Origin: a virus
DNA: 30,683 bases
IMG/VR virus record: IMGVR_UViG_3300029448_000246
Location: 1 to 30,683 of that record
Strand: one strand, 5' to 3'
Made by a program: the position numbers and the translations under genes. This document shows, piece after piece, positions 22,665 through 30,662 of this stretch. How positions within the stretch are numbered: the first letter of the stretch is position 1; each line of letters starts with the position of its first letter. A model generated the notes under the pieces. It saw only the letters and a list, made by a program, of their open reading frames with translations. It was not told the origin of the DNA and made no database searches.

Positions 22665-25014
22665 TTTTATAGTACAAAAACTATTACCAATTAAATATAA
22701 AGTTTGGTTATTAGAAACTCTTGCTTGTGATATTGCATCACAAGGTGAAGATGGTGATACTGAACTTGCACATATTAATTCATATGAAGCAAAGTTATTA
22801 AAATCAGTTGGTGGTTCAGGTACAATTAATAGTAAGACTGGTTTAAGGATGTATGGTTCAGGTGGTGGGTCTGCACCAGCTCCTGCTGCTACATCTACTG
22901 TTGTAGAAAAAGCAGAGTTTCCTCCAGAACTTAGACCTTATATTACTGATATACTTTCTAAAGCACAAGCACAGGAAGAATCAAGACTGGCTGCAGGTTA
23001 TCCTTTATACCCTGGTCCTCGTATTGCACCTTTTACAACTGAAGAACGAGCTGCTCAAGAAGGTATTAAATCATTAGTAGGTTCTTCGCAACCAGGTTTT
23101 GATGTAGCTAAAGGTTTAACTGCTGCAGGTACAGGAGCAGCTACAGCTTCAGACATTGCAAGAGGTATGTCTCCTTATATGCAGAATGTAGTTGATATAG
23201 AAAAGAGAGAAGCACAACGTGCTGCTGAACCTATGCAACAAAAAATAGCTGCACAAGCTATAGGTGCACAAGGTGCATTTGGTGGTTCAAGACAAGCTAT
23301 ATTAGAAGCTGAAGCTAATAGAAACTTACAACAACAGCTAGGTGATATACAGACTAGAGGTCAACAAGCTGCCTTTACAGAAGCACAGAGAGCCTTTGAA
23401 TCACAAAAGCAAAGGCAACTTGCAGGTGGTCAACAGTATGCTAACATTGTACCACAACAACAAGGTCTTGCATTTAAAGAACTAGGTGCACTTGCAGGTA
23501 TAGGTGAGCAAGACAGACAGCAAACACAAAAAGCATTAGACTTAGGATTCCAAGAGTTTAGAGAGCAGCAGCAATATCCTGAAGCAAGTCTACAACAATA
23601 TCAATCTATCATTCGTGGATTTCCTCTTAACCCAACAACCACACAAACTCAACAATCAATTCTACCTACACCTTCATTAGGTCAACAACTTATTGGTGCA
23701 GGTACAGGTGCTTTAGGTTTAGCAGGTGCAGCTAAAACTTTATTTAAAGATGGTGGAACATTAAAAGAAGTTCCTGAAGACAATGAAGGTTTATCTAAAC
23801 TTCCTACAGAAGTAAGAAACAAAATGGGTTTTATGAAAGATGGTGGTTCACCTAAAAAGAAAATATCTAAAAAAGAAAACACCATGTATAAAAAAATGTT
23901 AATGGATTTAATAAATAAAACTTCAACATCATCTACAAAGGGTCTTAATAGTATTGTTAAAAAAGCTCCTGGTGGAACTTTAGATTCTTTAAAACCTTTT
24001 AATTTTAATACGATAGATGCTGAACAAGCTCTTAGAATAATTGGAGATAAACAAATACAAGGAGCAGGTGTTCCTCTTCAAGAAGAAACAAAATCAGTAA
24101 AAGATAGAATAAAAGAGTTACAAGGCTTAACAGTTAGAAGTCAAGATGAAATTGATAAGGAACTAGAAGAAGATGAGAGAATGGATAAGTTCAAAGCATT
24201 TATGCAACTTGCACAATTTGGTGCTAAGACATTAGAAGCTGACCCAAGTAGAGGTACATTAGGTGCAATAGGTTCTGCATTCTCTGAAACTGGTCCAGGT
24301 TTTACAGAGATAGCTGAACAAAAAAGAAAAAGAGAAAAAGATGAAAGAACAAGACAGTTAGCTGAAAAGGCTACAGTTCTTGATTTAGATATTAAAAGTC
24401 TTGGTTTAACTAAAGATGTTAAAGGTGAAGAAGATAAAGCAATTGATAGGACTACTGACATTATGAAAACTATTTATGCTGCAGATAAATCTACTGAAGA
24501 TGCTTTAATAAAAGCTAATAAAGATACTAAAATTAAAAGAAAAGATTTAATATCAATTCTTAATGCTTCAGGTGATGACTTAACTAAAAGTGCTGATACT
24601 AGATTTGGTTTTGGTTTTACTAAAGAAGGAACAAGAGTATCACTAGATAAAAATTTAGACCCTGCAAAAGAAGAAAGAAATATTAAATCAAAACAATATG
24701 CAACATTAGCAAATGCTATATTAAAGAAAAATTTTCTTGAGATTGAAGAAGGTAAACTTACAGATAAAGATATGAAAACACAACAACAAGCTGAACTTGA
24801 AGCTGAAGCAATATTGTCTGCAGCTTATAATCAAAAGAAATATGGTACGAATATACCTTATGGTACACCTAACTTTAGTCCAGAAGCAGAACTTTATAAA
24901 TTTAGAACTCTTGGTGAAATAGGTAAAGGAGAAAAGGCAAAGGCTTATAAAACAAATGTTATGAATAATAAAGACTTTGAATCAGTGTTAAGAAGCTATG
25001 GTCTTTATTTTTAA
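22639..25014 (+). CDS. Probable ejection protein, 791 aa, with GD-EL-H motif
   Basis: The start at 22639 is chosen for its AAGGA site; it overlaps the previous gene by 26 bases. Residues 36-69 carry GEDGDTELAH...GGSGTINSKTGL, matching the motif in the 411-aa protein. A helical Gln/Ala-rich core follows (FPPELRPYITDILSKAQ, YPGPRIAPFTTEE, MSPYMQNVVDIEKREAQRA, GAFGGSRQAILEAEANRNL), which I recall from marine podovirus internal proteins. A GGTLKEVP / GFMKDGGSPKKK linker and a charged helical C-terminal half complete it. Ejection is inferred from build and place. Confidence 0.65.
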   Translation: MSVLKRISSFIVQKLLPIKYKVWLLETLACDIASQGEDGDTELAHINSYEAKLLKSVGGSGTINSKTGLRMYGSGGGSAPAPAATSTVVEKAEFPPELRPYITDILSKAQAQEESRLAAGYPLYPGPRIAPFTTEERAAQEGIKSLVGSSQPGFDVAKGLTAAGTGAATASDIARGMSPYMQNVVDIEKREAQRAAEPMQQKIAAQAIGAQGAFGGSRQAILEAEANRNLQQQLGDIQTRGQQAAFTEAQRAFESQKQRQLAGGQQYANIVPQQQGLAFKELGALAGIGEQDRQQTQKALDLGFQEFREQQQYPEASLQQYQSIIRGFPLNPTTTQTQQSILPTPSLGQQLIGAGTGALGLAGAAKTLFKDGGTLKEVPEDNEGLSKLPTEVRNKMGFMKDGGSPKKKISKKENTMYKKMLMDLINKTSTSSTKGLNSIVKKAPGGTLDSLKPFNFNTIDAEQALRIIGDKQIQGAGVPLQEETKSVKDRIKELQGLTVRSQDEIDKELEEDERMDKFKAFMQLAQFGAKTLEADPSRGTLGAIGSAFSETGPGFTEIAEQKRKREKDERTRQLAEKATVLDLDIKSLGLTKDVKGEEDKAIDRTTDIMKTIYAADKSTEDALIKANKDTKIKRKDLISILNASGDDLTKSADTRFGFGFTKEGTRVSLDKNLDPAKEERNIKSKQYATLANAILKKNFLEIEEGKLTDKDMKTQQQAELEAEAILSAAYNQKKYGTNIPYGTPNFSPEAELYKFRTLGEIGKGEKAKAYKTNVMNNKDFESVLRSYGLYF

Positions 25015-25023
25015 AGGGCAGTT

Positions 25024-28000
25024 ATGGTTGAAATAAAAACAATAGATTTTGGTAAAAATAAAGATAAAGAAAAATTAATTGATTTTGATAAATCTAGCTT
25101 TAAGCCAAAAGTAATTGACTTTGGTCCTCAACCACAGGCTCAAACTGTTCCAGATATTGAAGAAGAACAACCTATAGTTGTTGATAAAGAAGAATATATA
25201 AGTCCTTATGGTAAAACTTTTGGTGAAATATATGAAACAGTAAAAGCACTAAAAGAATTAGGTGCACCTGATGAAAATGTAAATAAATTTTTACAACAAA
25301 AAAATTTTACACGAGATAACTTTGAAAAAAAATCTATAGAATTTGAAAATTATTATAAATCACCTGAAAAAAAATTAAGAGAAAGTTTAACAGGTGAAGA
25401 AGAAAAATTTAATATTAAAGAAGACATTTCATCAGAATTTAAAATAGCTCCACCAATATATAAAGCTGCAAAATCTACTACTGAAGTTCTAGGTAAAGTT
25501 ATAGGTTCATTAGGAGACCCTGGAAAAAAAGTTGTAACCACTGTAGATGCAGTCAGAGATTTTATTGTTGATAAAACTCCAGTAGGTATCAAGGATGCAG
25601 CAACAGCAGTCTTTGACCCTTATCAAGATGATGGTATTATTACCACTCTTCCCCAAGACATGACTCAATTTTTAATTCCTTTTGCAGGTTTAGGTAAAAT
25701 AGGAAAATTACCTGGACTTAATTTAATTATAGGTGAGTCAGACAATCTTGCAAAGGCTTTAATAAAAACTAGTATAAGAGGAGGTGCTGCTGATGTATTA
25801 GCATTTGATGAAGACCAAGCTAGACTTGCTAATCTTCTTGTTGATAAACCAGTATTAGGTGAAGGTGTAAAACAATTTATGGAAGATTACCTTATTGCTA
25901 AACCTGAAGATACGTTTGCACAAAAAAAATTAAAACAATTTGCTGAAGGTATGGGTTTAGGTTTAAGTGTTGATGTTTTATTTAGAGCAGCTAAAGGTTT
26001 ATTTGATTTTGTTAATCCTAAACCAAAAGACCTAACAGGTATAACAGATACACTAGGAGATACTCTTCAGGAAGAAGTTGCAAAGACTGGTTCAAAACAA
26101 AAATCAAAATTAGAAGTAAAAGAAAAAAATAGTATAAGAGAAACAATTGGAAGAACAACTAAAGAAGATGAGGTTCTTGTATTTGGTGCAGGTAAACCTG
26201 ATGCAGAAGGTAAACTTACTGAGATTGAAGTTATAAAAGAAAAGACAAGTAAGGTTACTCCTTATGATTTAGAAAAAAATATGACTAATGAATTAGGGGA
26301 TGAACTATTACCTGCATATAAAGGGTCACAAAATGCATTGGAAAAACAATATGATAAAGTTGTAGCTAGTGATGTGGTAGATAGTTTACCTACTGTACCC
26401 TCAGTAAAAGCAACATTAAATGAAATATCTAATGCTACTAAAAAAAATGGTGAAGCAGTTATTGATTTTAAATCTAATAATAAAAGTAAAATGAGTCAAG
26501 AAAATTTTGAGTCTAATCTTAAACAACAGTTTGGTAAAATTGAAAAGGTAGGTGAAAAAGGTTTTAGAGGTGGAGCAACTATAACTTATAAATTAAGTAA
26601 ACCAAAAAGACCTATAATAAAACAAGAATTATTTAAAAATGCTGATGGTAGGACTACTATTGCTTCAAAAATGAGTGAAGATATAGGTTTCTTTAAAAAA
26701 AATTTTACCTCAAGACAAGGCATGACTGATGAAATGTTTAACATGTTCTTAAAAAATAAAGGTAAAAAAGAAATAATTCAAAAAGATATAGAGAAAGCAA
26801 TTAGAGATTTACAAAAATCAATTAAAAAAGATTTTGGTACAACTAAATTAACAGATAAACAAAGTAAATTAATTAATGATGCTTTAGCAGGTGGTGAACA
26901 AGTTGGTATTGTACGTACTCTATATAAAAATGTAGGTAATTCTATAACACAGATGAGAAAAGTTATTGATAAGTTATCTAAAGAACTTATTGAAACTGGT
27001 GCAGTTGATGAAAAACTTGCAGCAAAAATAGATAATAATATAGGAACATATTTAAATAGAAGTTATTTATTATATACTGACCCTAAATATTCTAAAAATA
27101 TTAGACAAAAAAATCCTTTAGCAATTCAAAGAGCAAGAGAAGCATTAAAAAGTATAAACAAAAAAGCTAGTGATGAACAGATAGAAGGTTTATTAAATAG
27201 TATTATTGACAAAGCAGATTTAAAATTAAATGATGTTATAGATTCTATAGGTGATAATAAAATTAAATTTACTACAGATAGTAAAGCACTTAAAAAAAGA
27301 AAAGATATTATACCTGAACTTAGAGCAATGATGGGTGAGATAGAAGACCCCTTTGCTAATTTTGCACAGACATATTCTAAACTATCTAATATGCTGAATG
27401 ATTATAAGTTATATAAAGATTTATCAGATTATGCTTTAAAAGAAGGTATAGCATTAAAAACACCCCAAGCATTAGGTAGTCAATATACTGTTGACGTTAA
27501 AGATTTAGGTAAGTCAGGTCCTATTAAAAGTCCTTTTCAAGGTTTGTTTAGTAATAAAGTTTTTACAAGAGCAGTTCAAGATGGTATAGAAATTGCAAGT
27601 ATAGGTGATGGTGTTTTAAATGCAGTATTTACTAGACCTTACTTAATGTATAAATCTTCATCTCAATTAGCAAAAACAGTTTTGTCTCATATAACACATT
27701 TAAGAAATATGAGTGGTGCTGCTATCTCTACATTAGCTAATGGTAATATAAGTGGTTTTTATAAAACTGTAAAAGTAATGAAAGATTATTTTACTGATAG
27801 AAAAAACTTTGATAATATAACAGAGTATCTTTTAGAAAATGGTTTATTAAATAGTAGTGTTGACTATAATATTTTAAGAAAAACATTAGACGATATAAAA
27901 GGTCCTGGAGATATGGAAAACTTTTTTTCTAAAATATTTAAACCTGTCTCAAAAATATCTAAAGTATATGCTTTTGAAGATAACATTTTTAAACTAGCAG

Positions 28001-29412
28001 GTTTTTTTTCTGAATTAAATAGATATAAAAAAATATATAAAAACTCTACTGGACCTTATAACTCTTTACTAGATGCACCTCAAGAAGCTGTGGATAGAGC
28101 ATTAACTATTGCTAGGGACACCATGCCTAACTATAACTTAACTCCTCGTGGTGTTCAAATGTTTAGAAGATTACCTTTCTTTGGTAACTTTATAACATTT
28201 GCTGCTGAGTCTGTTAGAAGTGGTATGAGTATATTAAGAAGAGGTTATCAAGAAATATTAGATGGTGCTGCTACAGGTAATGTTTTATTAACTCAAACAG
28301 GTATGGCAAGATTAGGTTCATTTGCTGCAGTTTTAGGTTTACCTAGTTATCTATCTATTAAATCAAGGTTAAAAAATAATATATCTGATGAAGCTGATAT
28401 AGGTATTAAAGAATTATTACCTGAATATTTAAAGACAGGTGATATATATTATTTAAGTCCATTAGAGTTTGCTAATAATGGTGATGTTATGTTGACTATA
28501 AATAATATGGCATACACTAATCCTTATGCAATGTGGAGAGAACCTTTCAATGCTGCATATGTTTCTTATCAAAAAAATAAAGATTATGATAATGTTGTAG
28601 TAGCTATTGCGAAAGCTGCTAAAGATAGCACTAAGGCTTTTTTCTCTCCTTTTCTACAAGAAACAATGGTATCAAAAGCATTGTTAAATGTTTTATTAAG
28701 CACAATGAGAGAAGATGAAATAGGTGGTTCATTAACAAAACCTGTATTTCAAAGAAGTGATACTGTCCCTCAAAAATTTAGTAAAGCTGTTGGTGAATTA
28801 ATAGGACCTGTAACACCTGGAACTTTAGAAAGTTTATATACTCTTATTCAAACAGGTCTAAGTGAACAAAAAAAAGGAATGGGATTAACAAAAGATGGTT
28901 CACCTAAACCTTTTGATTTAGAATTATTAAAAAACATTACAGGTATTGGTCCACAAAAACTTAATCTTAGTAAACTATATGCTTATAAAGTTAATGATTT
29001 TGTAAGATTAATTGATACCCCTCCTAAACAAGTAGCTAAAAAATTAAGAGACCAAACAGAATTAAATCCTCAAAATGTTTATAATATGTATGAGAAAGAA
29101 ATATTTAATGAGTTTAGAATGGCTAGAAATTTTGCAAAGTTTCAAAACAATTTAATGGACACAGGTATGTCTAAAGAAGATATGCAAACTGCTATTGAAA
29201 GGGCAGGTTACTCAGATAGAGTTAAAAGTAATCCTCTAATAAACAGTATAATATATGATAATGATATGTTTATACCAAAACAAATATTAACACCAACTAA
29301 CTTTATAAATATAATAGAGAAACAAGTTCCTGAAGTAGACGTAGATATTTTACAAGGCATATATAATAAATATATAAACAAAGAATTATTAGGAGAAGAA
29401 GATGAACAGTAG
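25024..29412 (+). CDS. Giant internal virion (ejection) protein with degenerate methyltransferase-like domain
   Basis: 1462 aa. The N-terminus has three IDFG-like repeats (residues 7, 19, 31). Residues about 380-530 resemble a Rossmann methyltransferase: VLVFGAGKPDAEG (384-396), VTPYDLEKN, YDKVVASDVVDSLPT (443-457) and NGEAVIDF, though the motif I acidic residue and GxG are lost. Long helical parts follow. The C-terminal third (RRLPFFGNFITFAAESVRSG, LPSYLSIKSRL) is typical of internal virion or polyvalent proteins. It is the largest gene and last of the virion block; it has only about eight CpG. Overlaps the next gene by 11 bases. Confidence 0.7.
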   Translation: MVEIKTIDFGKNKDKEKLIDFDKSSFKPKVIDFGPQPQAQTVPDIEEEQPIVVDKEEYISPYGKTFGEIYETVKALKELGAPDENVNKFLQQKNFTRDNFEKKSIEFENYYKSPEKKLRESLTGEEEKFNIKEDISSEFKIAPPIYKAAKSTTEVLGKVIGSLGDPGKKVVTTVDAVRDFIVDKTPVGIKDAATAVFDPYQDDGIITTLPQDMTQFLIPFAGLGKIGKLPGLNLIIGESDNLAKALIKTSIRGGAADVLAFDEDQARLANLLVDKPVLGEGVKQFMEDYLIAKPEDTFAQKKLKQFAEGMGLGLSVDVLFRAAKGLFDFVNPKPKDLTGITDTLGDTLQEEVAKTGSKQKSKLEVKEKNSIRETIGRTTKEDEVLVFGAGKPDAEGKLTEIEVIKEKTSKVTPYDLEKNMTNELGDELLPAYKGSQNALEKQYDKVVASDVVDSLPTVPSVKATLNEISNATKKNGEAVIDFKSNNKSKMSQENFESNLKQQFGKIEKVGEKGFRGGATITYKLSKPKRPIIKQELFKNADGRTTIASKMSEDIGFFKKNFTSRQGMTDEMFNMFLKNKGKKEIIQKDIEKAIRDLQKSIKKDFGTTKLTDKQSKLINDALAGGEQVGIVRTLYKNVGNSITQMRKVIDKLSKELIETGAVDEKLAAKIDNNIGTYLNRSYLLYTDPKYSKNIRQKNPLAIQRAREALKSINKKASDEQIEGLLNSIIDKADLKLNDVIDSIGDNKIKFTTDSKALKKRKDIIPELRAMMGEIEDPFANFAQTYSKLSNMLNDYKLYKDLSDYALKEGIALKTPQALGSQYTVDVKDLGKSGPIKSPFQGLFSNKVFTRAVQDGIEIASIGDGVLNAVFTRPYLMYKSSSQLAKTVLSHITHLRNMSGAAISTLANGNISGFYKTVKVMKDYFTDRKNFDNITEYLLENGLLNSSVDYNILRKTLDDIKGPGDMENFFSKIFKPVSKISKVYAFEDNIFKLAGFFSELNRYKKIYKNSTGPYNSLLDAPQEAVDRALTIARDTMPNYNLTPRGVQMFRRLPFFGNFITFAAESVRSGMSILRRGYQEILDGAATGNVLLTQTGMARLGSFAAVLGLPSYLSIKSRLKNNISDEADIGIKELLPEYLKTGDIYYLSPLEFANNGDVMLTINNMAYTNPYAMWREPFNAAYVSYQKNKDYDNVVVAIAKAAKDSTKAFFSPFLQETMVSKALLNVLLSTMREDEIGGSLTKPVFQRSDTVPQKFSKAVGELIGPVTPGTLESLYTLIQTGLSEQKKGMGLTKDGSPKPFDLELLKNITGIGPQKLNLSKLYAYKVNDFVRLIDTPPKQVAKKLRDQTELNPQNVYNMYEKEIFNEFRMARNFAKFQNNLMDTGMSKEDMQTAIERAGYSDRVKSNPLINSIIYDNDMFIPKQILTPTNFINIIEKQVPEVDVDILQGIYNKYINKELLGEEDEQ

Positions 29413-29635
29413 AGATTCATTGGAAGCACGACTAGCTGCATTAGAAGCACGTAATGAAGAGCAACACAAAGAGGTTGCTAATAAACTAGAAGTTGCTTTT
29501 GAATTAATTAATAAACAAACAGAGATTATATCAGGACTCAGAGCAGACTTAGCTAGAGGTTCAGGTGCTATCAAGATGTTGTTTATTGTAGGTGCAGCAT
29601 TAGGTATGGTTTACACATGGATAAAATTAATATAG
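29402..29635 (+). CDS. Coiled-coil protein with C-terminal membrane anchor (XhlA-like build)
   Basis: 77 aa. The first 55 residues form a charged helix (LEARLAALEARNEEQHKEV), then GAIKMLFIVGAALGMVYTWIKLI is a membrane segment. It starts within the giant virion gene (11-base overlap), with AGGAGAAG before the ATG. The build resembles XhlA-like haemolysin-associated or holin-partner proteins and the gene at 5870-6091. A lysis role would fit its place at the end of the virion block, but no endolysin is visible nearby. Confidence 0.6.
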   Translation: MNSRDSLEARLAALEARNEEQHKEVANKLEVAFELINKQTEIISGLRADLARGSGAIKMLFIVGAALGMVYTWIKLI

Positions 29636-29727
29636 TATTAATTCTTTTAGTCATTGAAATATGTCTACATTGTTTTGAGATAGTGATTGATGTTTTACAA
29701 TATTTTAATTTAACAAATTTAATATGA
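29617..29727 (+). CDS. 36-aa single-span membrane peptide (small overlapping gene)
   Basis: ATG at 29617 and TGA at 29725-29727 give 36 aa: MDKINIVLILLVIEICLHCF followed by a further hydrophobic and aromatic stretch ending NLTNLI. It starts inside the upstream coiled-coil gene (19-base overlap, different frame) and its TGA overlaps the IscA start as ATGA. It fills the only gap in this region exactly. This perfect coupling on both sides, and the hydrophobic span, argue for a real gene. It could be a lysis-related (holin or antiholin-like) peptide; function is unknown. Confidence 0.5.
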   Translation: MDKINIVLILLVIEICLHCFEIVIDVLQYFNLTNLI

Positions 29728-30047
29728 ACTTAATTAATTTAACACAGGCAGCTAAAGACCATTTAAATAAATTAACTAGCGACAACAATAAAAAATATGT
29801 TCGTCTTGAAGTTAAGGGTGGTGGCTGTGCTGGATTTAAATATGATTGGTCATTTGATGATATAATACAGGACTCTGATGAGCATGTTGACTTTGATGGG
29901 TTTACTTTATTGCTTGATAGGTCTAGCTTATTATACTTAACAGGCATGACTATTGAATATAAACAACAAATATTTGGTAGCTTTTTAGAACTACAAAATC
30001 CTAATGCAACAAGTAGTTGTGGATGTGGAGAAAGTTTTGGAGTATGA
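29724..30047 (+). CDS. iscA: A-type Fe-S cluster carrier, IscA/HesB-like
   Basis: 107 aa, the usual family length. Cys35 (KGGGCAGFKY) and Cys99/Cys101 (SSCGCGESF) are present at the same residue numbers as in E. coli IscA. These three cysteines bind the iron or Fe-S cluster passed to apo-proteins. The gene follows the 36-aa peptide by ATGA and overlaps IscU by ATGA, forming one coupled unit. IscS, HscA, HscB and ferredoxin genes are absent, so host partners would be required. The gene sits downstream of virion genes, as auxiliary metabolic cargo. Confidence 0.88.
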   Translation: MNLINLTQAAKDHLNKLTSDNNKKYVRLEVKGGGCAGFKYDWSFDDIIQDSDEHVDFDGFTLLLDRSSLLYLTGMTIEYKQQIFGSFLELQNPNATSSCGCGESFGV

Positions 30048-30424
30048 CATATAGTAAAGAACTATTAGACCATTATGAAAAGCCTAGAAATGTAGGCTCA
30101 ATGGATAAAGATTCTGCAGAGGTAGGCACTGGATTAGTAGGTGCTCCTGCCTGTGGTGATGTAATGAAACTACAAATTAAGGTAGGTGATGAAGGTGTTA
30201 TTCAAGATGCTAAGTTTAAAACATTTGGATGTGGGTCAGCGATAGCTTCAAGCTCACTAATAACTGAGTGGGTTAAGGGAAAGAACATAGATGAAGCTAA
30301 TAAGATAAAAAACACTGAGATAGCAAAGCATCTAGCCTTACCTCCAGTTAAGATTCATTGTTCTGTTCTTGCTGAAGATGCAATCAAAGCTGCAGTAAAA
30401 GATTATAAGGATAAGAATAAGTAG
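30044..30424 (+). CDS. iscU: Fe-S cluster scaffold protein IscU
   Basis: 126 aa from the ATG at 30044, which overlaps the IscA stop as ATGA; an upstream ATG at 30017 lies inside iscA and is rejected. Ligands are intact: Cys37 and Asp39 (APACGDV), Cys63 (FGCGSAIASSS), His105 and Cys106 (KIHCSVLAEDAI), with the same numbering as E. coli IscU. The LPPVK motif (99-103), recognised by the chaperone HscA, is also intact. The protein would receive sulfur from host IscS and release clusters with host HscA/HscB. Its stop is followed by a strong terminator. Confidence 0.9.
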   Translation: MTYSKELLDHYEKPRNVGSMDKDSAEVGTGLVGAPACGDVMKLQIKVGDEGVIQDAKFKTFGCGSAIASSSLITEWVKGKNIDEANKIKNTEIAKHLALPPVKIHCSVLAEDAIKAAVKDYKDKNK

Positions 30425-30447
30425 CCAACTGTGATATAGGCATACAT

Positions 30448-30490
30448 AAAAAAACCCCTAGTTATTAAGTTAACTAGGGGTATTTTATTT
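30448..30490. terminator. Bidirectional rho-independent terminator between convergent genes
   Basis: An 11-base perfect stem, ACCCCTAGTTA (30454-30464) with TAACTAGGGGT (30471-30481), has a six-base loop. Seven A precede it (30448-30454) and a T-rich run follows, so it can end transcription from both strands. It lies between iscU (+) and the minus-strand gene ending at 30489. Confidence 0.88.
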
Positions 30491-30662
30491 ATTTATCAGA
30501 TTTATTTTCAATCTTTAGTTCAGACATTTCGTCTTTCACTTCTTTTATTTCTTTTTCATAATGTTCTTTTTGTTCTACAAGATAATCTAATCTAGCTTGT
30601 AGTTTCTTTTGTTGAGCTTCCTGATACATCTTATCAGATACGACCATTACTCTTGGTCTCAT
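30489..30662 (-). CDS. Short coiled-coil protein on the minus strand (possibly partial)
   Basis: Reading the minus strand from ATG at 30662 gives 57 aa, beginning MRPRVMVVSDKMYQEAQQKK, then a charged helix rich in Glu/Lys (YLVEQKEHYEKEIKEVKDEM), ending in TAA at 30491-30489. No ribosome site is evident and the frame stays open to the window edge, so the true start may lie outside. It is the only gene on this strand and ends at the shared terminator. It probably begins the oppositely transcribed (early or replication) arm; function unknown. Confidence 0.55.
   Translation of the reverse strand: MRPRVMVVSDKMYQEAQQKKLQARLDYLVEQKEHYEKEIKEVKDEMSELKIENKSDK

Noticed and set aside
24141-24461. Minus-strand 106-codon frame inside the 791-aa protein gene
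   Set aside because: A Ser/Leu-rich shadow of Glu/Lys codons on the other strand.
30017-30043. Upstream ATG that would extend IscU by nine residues
   Set aside because: The added residues come from the iscA coding region in another frame; the ATGA start at 30044 gives E. coli numbering of all ligands.
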